Of a stretch of 11,711 bases of DNA, positions 6,635 through 11,711 are shown in pieces. Both the position numbers and the translations under genes were made by a program. The DNA comes from Astrothelium macrocarpum (lineage: Eukaryota > Ascomycota > Dothideomycetes > Trypetheliales > Trypetheliaceae). The stretch's first letter is position 1; every line of letters begins with the position of its first letter. The DNA lies in the NCBI GenBank assembly GCA_021030915.1, contig JAGEMR010000286.1:1-11711 (forward strand). Direction: 5' to 3'. The notes below the pieces were generated by a model. It was not told the DNA's origin, ran no database searches, and saw nothing but the letters and a program-made list of their open reading frames with translations.

Positions 6635-9600
6635 TCAATATTCCGTCAATCCGAATTACTGAATAAATATCTGAAAATTAGAATCAGTCTTGAATTTGAT
6701 TAATTCATCAGCCATCATATCAGAATTAGAAATAAATTCAATAATAATTCATTTTATTCATTATAATATTTATATATAATGATAAATAATATCAATATAT
6801 TTTAATCATTCATGAATATATATATTTTTCATTAATATTAATATAATCTAATTATTTTTTTAAAATTTAATTATTATTCTGATAAATGAATTAAAAATAA
6901 ATTTTTGATTTTTTTTAATGATTGATTTTAAAAAAAAGGATTTAATTAGATATTTTCATTTTATATTTTTCAAAATTTGAATAATCTATTAAAATTATTT
7001 TACGTATTTATATATTATTATATATTCTATTTTTATTATTGATATTATTATCGATTTCTGTTTTTTTATTCATTCATAAAATTGAATTTTTAATAAAAAT
7101 AAATACATTTTTTAAAATAGATATTCTATTTATTTTATTCATGATATAATCTGAATTAAAATATTTAAATAAAATATTTAAATGATTTTTATAAAATATA
7201 ATTCCGAAATTTTTATTTGATCGAATATATCAATTCAATTTCTTTAATATCGATATATAAAAATTTATTAAATTTCTGAAATATTAATTCAATCTTTCAA
7301 ATATGAAGATAATATCTGATCTGATCTGAATTTTTAGATATATCCATTTTCCGATCCTTTTGACGTATTTTTATTTATCCGTTCTATTATCATTAAAATC
7401 TGTTCATTAAAAATTCTCATATAAATCTATAAATAATCTGACCGGATTGATATTATCTTTATTTATATAAAATTTTAAAAGAATATTTTGAATATAATAT
7501 ATTTAATTAAATCGTAGAATTTTTTTAATTCGATTTCATATTATTTGAATTTTCTGAATTTTTTGAATTTTTTCTAAATTTTTGATTTTAAATATGATAT
7601 TAAAGGCATTTTTGAATTATTGAATATTTTTTGATTTTTTTCTGATGATTATGATATCATCAATATATATCAGAATTATAAAATTCTTCTCTGATTAAAT
7701 GAATAAATAAAAATCTATTTCATTTTATTCAAAATTGAATTTTTCCATTTTTATAATATAATACTGATTCCAATTTCATATAATTTATTTCAGATTATAT
7801 AAATTTCGTAGAATATAAAAATATATCTCTAATAAAAAAAAAATATCTGATGGATTTGCCATATAAATATCTTTTTTCAGAAAAGATTCGATAAAGGCAT
7901 TATTAATATCTATATTATATATTTCAAAATCTTTTATATAAATTATAATTATAAATATCCGTAATATATTATATCAAATAATCAATATAAATATCTTTTC
8001 AAAATCAATTCCGAATTTTTATAAGAAATTTCTGATAATGAATTTTATTTTAAATTTTTTAATTAATTTATCAGTATTATATTTAATTTTGAATATTTAT
8101 TTAAAAATGATGATATTTAATTCTTTTAATTAAAATATCATTTTTCAGATATTATTGATAATAAATATCTGTATTTTTTTATTGATAACATTTTTTTATA
8201 TATATTCCCATTCCGGATTATTAATAATTTCATTGTATATTTTAAATTCAGGAATTTTTTTAATTTTAATGATAAATAATATTCAATCAATTTTGATAGA
8301 ATTATTTGATTCTATTTTTATAATAATTATAAATAGAATTCGAAATATTTTTATTTGAAATTGATCTGAATTCTTATTATCGTCCTTTTTTTATTTTTTT
8401 ATTTTTTCTGATTTTTTGATTAATAGAAATTTTTTATTTTTTTTATACCGTTTTATTCATGATATTTTAATTCAGATTTTTGATTATTTTTTTATAATTT
8501 ATTTTTAAAAATCTTTCAATTAATTTATTATTTATCTTTTTTCATGACGGAATTTCAATATGAAATAATATATATTTCTGAATTTCTGATTTTGATGATC
8601 TTTTTATTGAATTTCTGATTGAAATAATATTTAAAATGATATTGATTGAAAAATTTAAATTTTTATATACGATTCTTTCATTTTTATTGAATCGTATATC
8701 ATTTATTAAAATTTTGATCATTATTTTTCTATTAAATATCCATATTTTGTATTATTTTATAATATTATTTTCATAATCAATAAATATTTTTAATTTTTTT
8801 TTATTCATAAATTTATCTGATCATTCAAATAAAGATTTTGGATTAATATAAAAATATATTTTATATTTTCAAATTCGAATATGATTAATTAATAATTTGA
8901 TTTTATAAAAGACTTTTTCTGATGAAATTTTTTATTCATCAATTTCTGATCCAATAATTATTCAATTTTCTATATATATTCCAATTTCTAAAATTTCAGA
9001 TCAGAATTTATTTAAAAGAACGATTTTCTTTAATATTAATCTCATATCTTCTTCTGAAATTTAGATATTTCTTTTAATAAATCCATTTTATATTGAATTA
9101 TATGATTCTATTGAATTGGAATTTATATCAAATTCCTTTTTTTATTATTTGATCATTTTAAATAATTTTTTTATATTATTAAAACGTATGAATTTTAATA
9201 TAAATTCTATTTTTCATTCCATTTTCAATTTTCAGATCGAAAGAATTTTTATAATCTTCTTTTTTATCTTTAATAGAAAGATCTAATATTTTCTAGAATA
9301 ATTATTTATAATATATAGAAAATATCGTTCGTTATTATAAATTTTTTTAATAGAATCGTAAATATTTATAGAAATTAATTCGAAAATAAATGATTTTCTT
9401 TTTATTATCTTTTTTCATATTTTTCTAATTTTGATATAAATATAAATCTCGCATGAAATGTTTTTATTTATAATAAAAATCGCTTTATTTAGAATGGTTA
9501 TTTTATGGAATTAATATAAAATTTGATCTTCAAAATGGCCAAATTTCCGGTATCAAAATAATATTTTAATTTGATTTTTATTAATATATGAAATCATTTC

Positions 9601-9900
9601 ATATTTTATCTAAAATTAATTAATATTTTGATTAATTATGAATATAATCAATTCATTATATTAATTTTGATATTTACAGATTTTCATTTATAATTAATTC
9701 AGAATATTCTGTATAATATATATTCCATTTTGGATTTTTATTATAAAAATTGATTTTTATTTCTGATTAATAATAATAAAAATCATTGGCAATATTAAAT
9801 CGATTAAATGATAATTATGATAAAATTTCTATTCAAAAATTAAATTGATTTTAAAATTAGATATAAATAAAATATATAAAATGATTTCATTATTTTCATT
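6635..9900 (-). pseudogene. pol: Copia pol remnant: integrase, reverse transcriptase, RNase H
   Basis: Integrase C-terminal region lies at about 8790-8960, with SYSNLKI at 8863-8883 in place of the family's SHLRVFG. Reverse transcriptase runs from about 8072 to 7500. It includes FGIDFEKIF (family YGIDYEETFAP), then DINNAFIESFLKKDIYM with the first catalytic Asp at 7908-7910, then NLYNLK, and YIDDI with both Asp codons intact at 7656-7661. The end of RNase H reads MMADELIKFKTDSNF (from about 6718 downward, family MMADxLTKxL), followed by QIFIQxFGLTEY and a TGA at 6635-6637, which may be the true stop or a mutated Trp. Stops break the frame throughout. I could not place the protease active site, the integrase HHCC zinc finger or its DDE residues. 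The left limit is firm; the Gag-Pol border near 9900 is a guess. Confidence 0.9.
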
Positions 9901-11190
9901 ATTATATATAATTATATTTTTCATATTTTCTGATGATAAATATCTTTCGCTGATTTTAATCCATTTTTTTGGAATCATAATTAATGATTTTTTAAAGAAT
10001 CAATTATTATTAATCATATAAATTAAAACGCAGAAATCAAATATCCATTGAATATATAAAAATTTATTTTTTATTTATATGATTTGCACAAATTCTGCCG
10101 TTTTATAATCATCATCATTTGATAAATTTTAGAATATTGATAATGATATAATTGAGAAGATTAAAAAGATTTCTTAAATAATATATATTTTATGATAATA
10201 CTATTTTGATCTAATCTTCTTCTTCTTTTCGAATTTCTCAATTTTGAAAGATAATTTCTTAATAAAAGATTTAAAATTATCAGAATTTGATGATTTTCAT
10301 TTTAATGATTATCTTTTTATGATTTTATATATTTCAATTTTTGATTTAATAATTTATTTTACCGTTTCATAATTCGGATAATCTTTGATATAATGATTCT
10401 TCTGATCACAGAAGAAGTATATTATTTGAATAAATTATAATTTATTGAAAATTCGTTTAATAAATATTATTATATCTTCTATTTTTATATTATTCTTTTT
10501 TTTATGAAATAATTGAAATATTTCATTTATATCTATTTTATTTTAAATATCGATTATATTTCATATTAAATTATATTTTAAAAATAGAATTAATAATAAT
10601 TATTGAATTTAATATTTCAAGATCAAATATATTTTATAATCTGATTTAATAATAATTATCTTTTTTGATAAAATATTTAAATATATCTAAATTTCTTCTA
10701 TTATTATGATATCATCCATTTTATAAATTATATATTAAATCTGATATTATCTGATAAAAATTTGGAATTTTTTTTTATATTTATTTTTGAATATTATTCA
10801 AATTTTTTTTATTTGAATATATTTTATGATATATTCGTTATTCTTTTTTGATATATAGAAATTAATTCAGTATAATATTATATTAAAATCTCATTCAAAT
10901 TCGGCAGAAAGATCGAATGAAATTGATTAAAAAATCATAGAATTCGTATTTTTAAAAAATGAGATTAAATTAATAATTTAATATATTTATTTATTAATAA
11001 ATCATTTCGATATTTATCGGAATTATATTTCATGATTTATATGAATTAAAAGGATGATAGATCATTTTTATTCGATAGAATCAGATATTATTATTTAAAA
11101 GATAATTAATGGAATCTGAATTATTTATAAATAATTAAAATTAAAAATCGAATTGTATGAATAAAATAGAGAATAAAAAATGATAATGAT
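9900..11190 (-). pseudogene. gag: Copia gag remnant with zinc knuckle
   Basis: Region between leader and Pol. At 10378-10419 the minus strand reads YFFCDQKNHYIKDY, a CX2CX4HX4C knuckle in which the first (10417-10419) and last (10378-10380) Cys are now Tyr; the second Cys and the His are kept. Both changes need a single G-to-A step. The knuckle lies about 1.1 kb from the 5' LTR, a normal Gag length. The N-terminal part is too degraded to align, and the start codon is not identifiable. Sequence turns abruptly AT-rich leftward of about 11200. Confidence 0.75.
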
Positions 11191-11493
11191 TTTTGATCAT
11201 TAATATTGGGGTTGTGTTCAGATTCCGTTTCTCTCAATTGGGATCCAATCAATTCAGTTTCCCAAGACTGGTTGATTTGGCATGTCCTTTTCACGATTTA
11301 AATACATCTTCAGAAGATAACAATATTCCCGCTGAGGTTATCTGAAGCTTCGTGTGTACGACGGATGGAGAAGATGGTGATATCCTTCAATCTCTGTATC
11401 CCCTGGACAGGTAAATTGAAAAAATCTCTTCACAATGAACGACGTCACGTAATATTATGGTACGACTACAGTTCTGAATGGCCCTCTGCAAAA
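11191..11493 (-). other. Copia 5' leader, near-normal base composition
   Basis: About 300 bp between the primer binding site and the AT-saturated Gag region. It keeps mixed composition, like the LTRs. No convincing open frame was seen. By position it is the untranslated leader and possibly the packaging region of the element RNA. Confidence 0.6.
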
Positions 11494-11508
11494 CCCGGAT
11501 TCATAATC
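11494..11508 (-). other. Primer binding site resembling the initiator-tRNA anticodon half
   Basis: Directly after the LTR end, the minus strand reads GATTATGAATCCGGG. It resembles the complement of a fungal initiator methionine tRNA anticodon arm (GGTTATGAGCCC) with three transitions in the first 12 bases. Copia of Drosophila and yeast Ty5 are known to prime from this internal tRNA half. The exact tRNA of this host is unknown, so the match is from memory of the general tRNA sequence. Confidence 0.62.
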
Positions 11509-11711
11509 TATTGAATACAGGCTCTAAAATGGTGCAATGGAAATAAGGACATTCAGAATAACGTTTACAGAATTATTGTAGAAGGAACTGCCAATTGTAT
11601 TGCTTGCTGGTGTGCTAGTTAGTGAATTGATAGATACAGATGAGATGATGGAGGAGAAGCGGACGAAGTCCTCTTCTCCTTACGCTAATCCTGACTGGGA
11701 TCCCTAAGCGA
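11509..11711 (-). repeat. Copia 5' LTR (right copy), cut by the window end
   Basis: Aligned without gaps to 6381-6583. It starts TATTGA instead of TGTTGA, one G-to-A change that would damage the terminal dinucleotide used by integrase. The remaining 31 bases should lie just past the window. It holds 12 of the 28 apparent mutations, and the first 11 of these are within its first 105 bases, next to the internal region. Confidence 0.92.

Larger units (their letters stand above)
6381..11711 (-). mobile_element. Ty1/copia LTR retrotransposon, nearly full length, RIP-like mutated
   Basis: Two direct LTR copies (6381-6614 and 11509 to the window end) bracket an internal region whose minus strand holds, in order, primer binding site, leader, Gag with zinc knuckle, integrase, reverse transcriptase, RNase H end and polypurine tract. 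Integrase before reverse transcriptase is the copia order. The two LTRs stay in register with an offset of 5128 over the whole shared length, so the element should end at 11742 (extrapolation) and be about 5.4 kb long. It lies within transposon D; the five bases ATGAA at 6376-6380 are the candidate target duplication, and their partner is outside the window. Confidence 0.93.

Noticed and set aside
8155..8358. A 67-codon hydrophobic open frame on the plus strand resembling a membrane peptide
   Set aside because: It is antisense to the copia pol remnant; extreme T content alone yields Ile/Leu/Phe-rich frames.
1..11711. Mitochondrial or bacterial/parasite AT-rich genome
   Set aside because: Several decayed transposon families with transition-only changes and islands of normal composition point to a mutated nuclear region, not to a uniformly AT-rich functional genome.

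Overview
This window looks like an AT-saturated transposon graveyard from the genome of a filamentous ascomycete (Pezizomycotina-type) fungus. Almost no open frame survives. When the frames are read through their stop codons, six transposon fragments of three superfamilies can be recognised, and no host gene. The changes that I can see are C-to-T and G-to-A transitions, as expected of repeat-induced point mutation (RIP) or a RIP-like cytosine mutator. The species cannot be named from this.

Layout, left to right. (1) About 1-3187, minus strand: the 5' half of a Ty3/gypsy retrotransposon, with the start of reverse transcriptase at the left edge, then protease, Gag zinc knuckle, Gag capsid and a GC-richer LTR-like island at 2997-3090. 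(2) About 3188-3801, plus strand: the 3' end of Fot1/pogo transposon A. (3) About 3802-5429, plus strand: most of pogo transposon B (DNA-binding domain, DD35D catalytic core, C-terminal zinc knuckle, 3' terminal repeat). (4) 5430-5724, plus strand: the 3' end of pogo transposon C. (5) 5727-5772: a short unassigned spacer. (6) 5775-6380, plus strand: the 5' half of pogo transposon D. (7) 6381-11711, minus strand: an almost complete Ty1/copia retrotransposon with two LTRs, cut by the window end and inserted into D just after its first catalytic Asp codon.

The breakpoints suggest a nested stack. The gypsy element sits in A, A sits in the N-terminal coding part of B, and B sits near the 3' end of C. 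Separately, the copia element sits in D. The missing halves should lie outside the window on both sides.

The more unusual signals are these. All four pogo ends carry tandem 17-bp units next to an ACGT-TA (or ATGT-TA) border, although the unit sequence differs between elements. The LTR pair differs only by transitions (28 in 203 positions), and the changes are arranged as if mutation spread outward from the internal region. The dinucleotide context of the mutations does not look like classical CpA-directed RIP. Element ends keep normal base composition while coding parts are saturated. All counts were made by eye.
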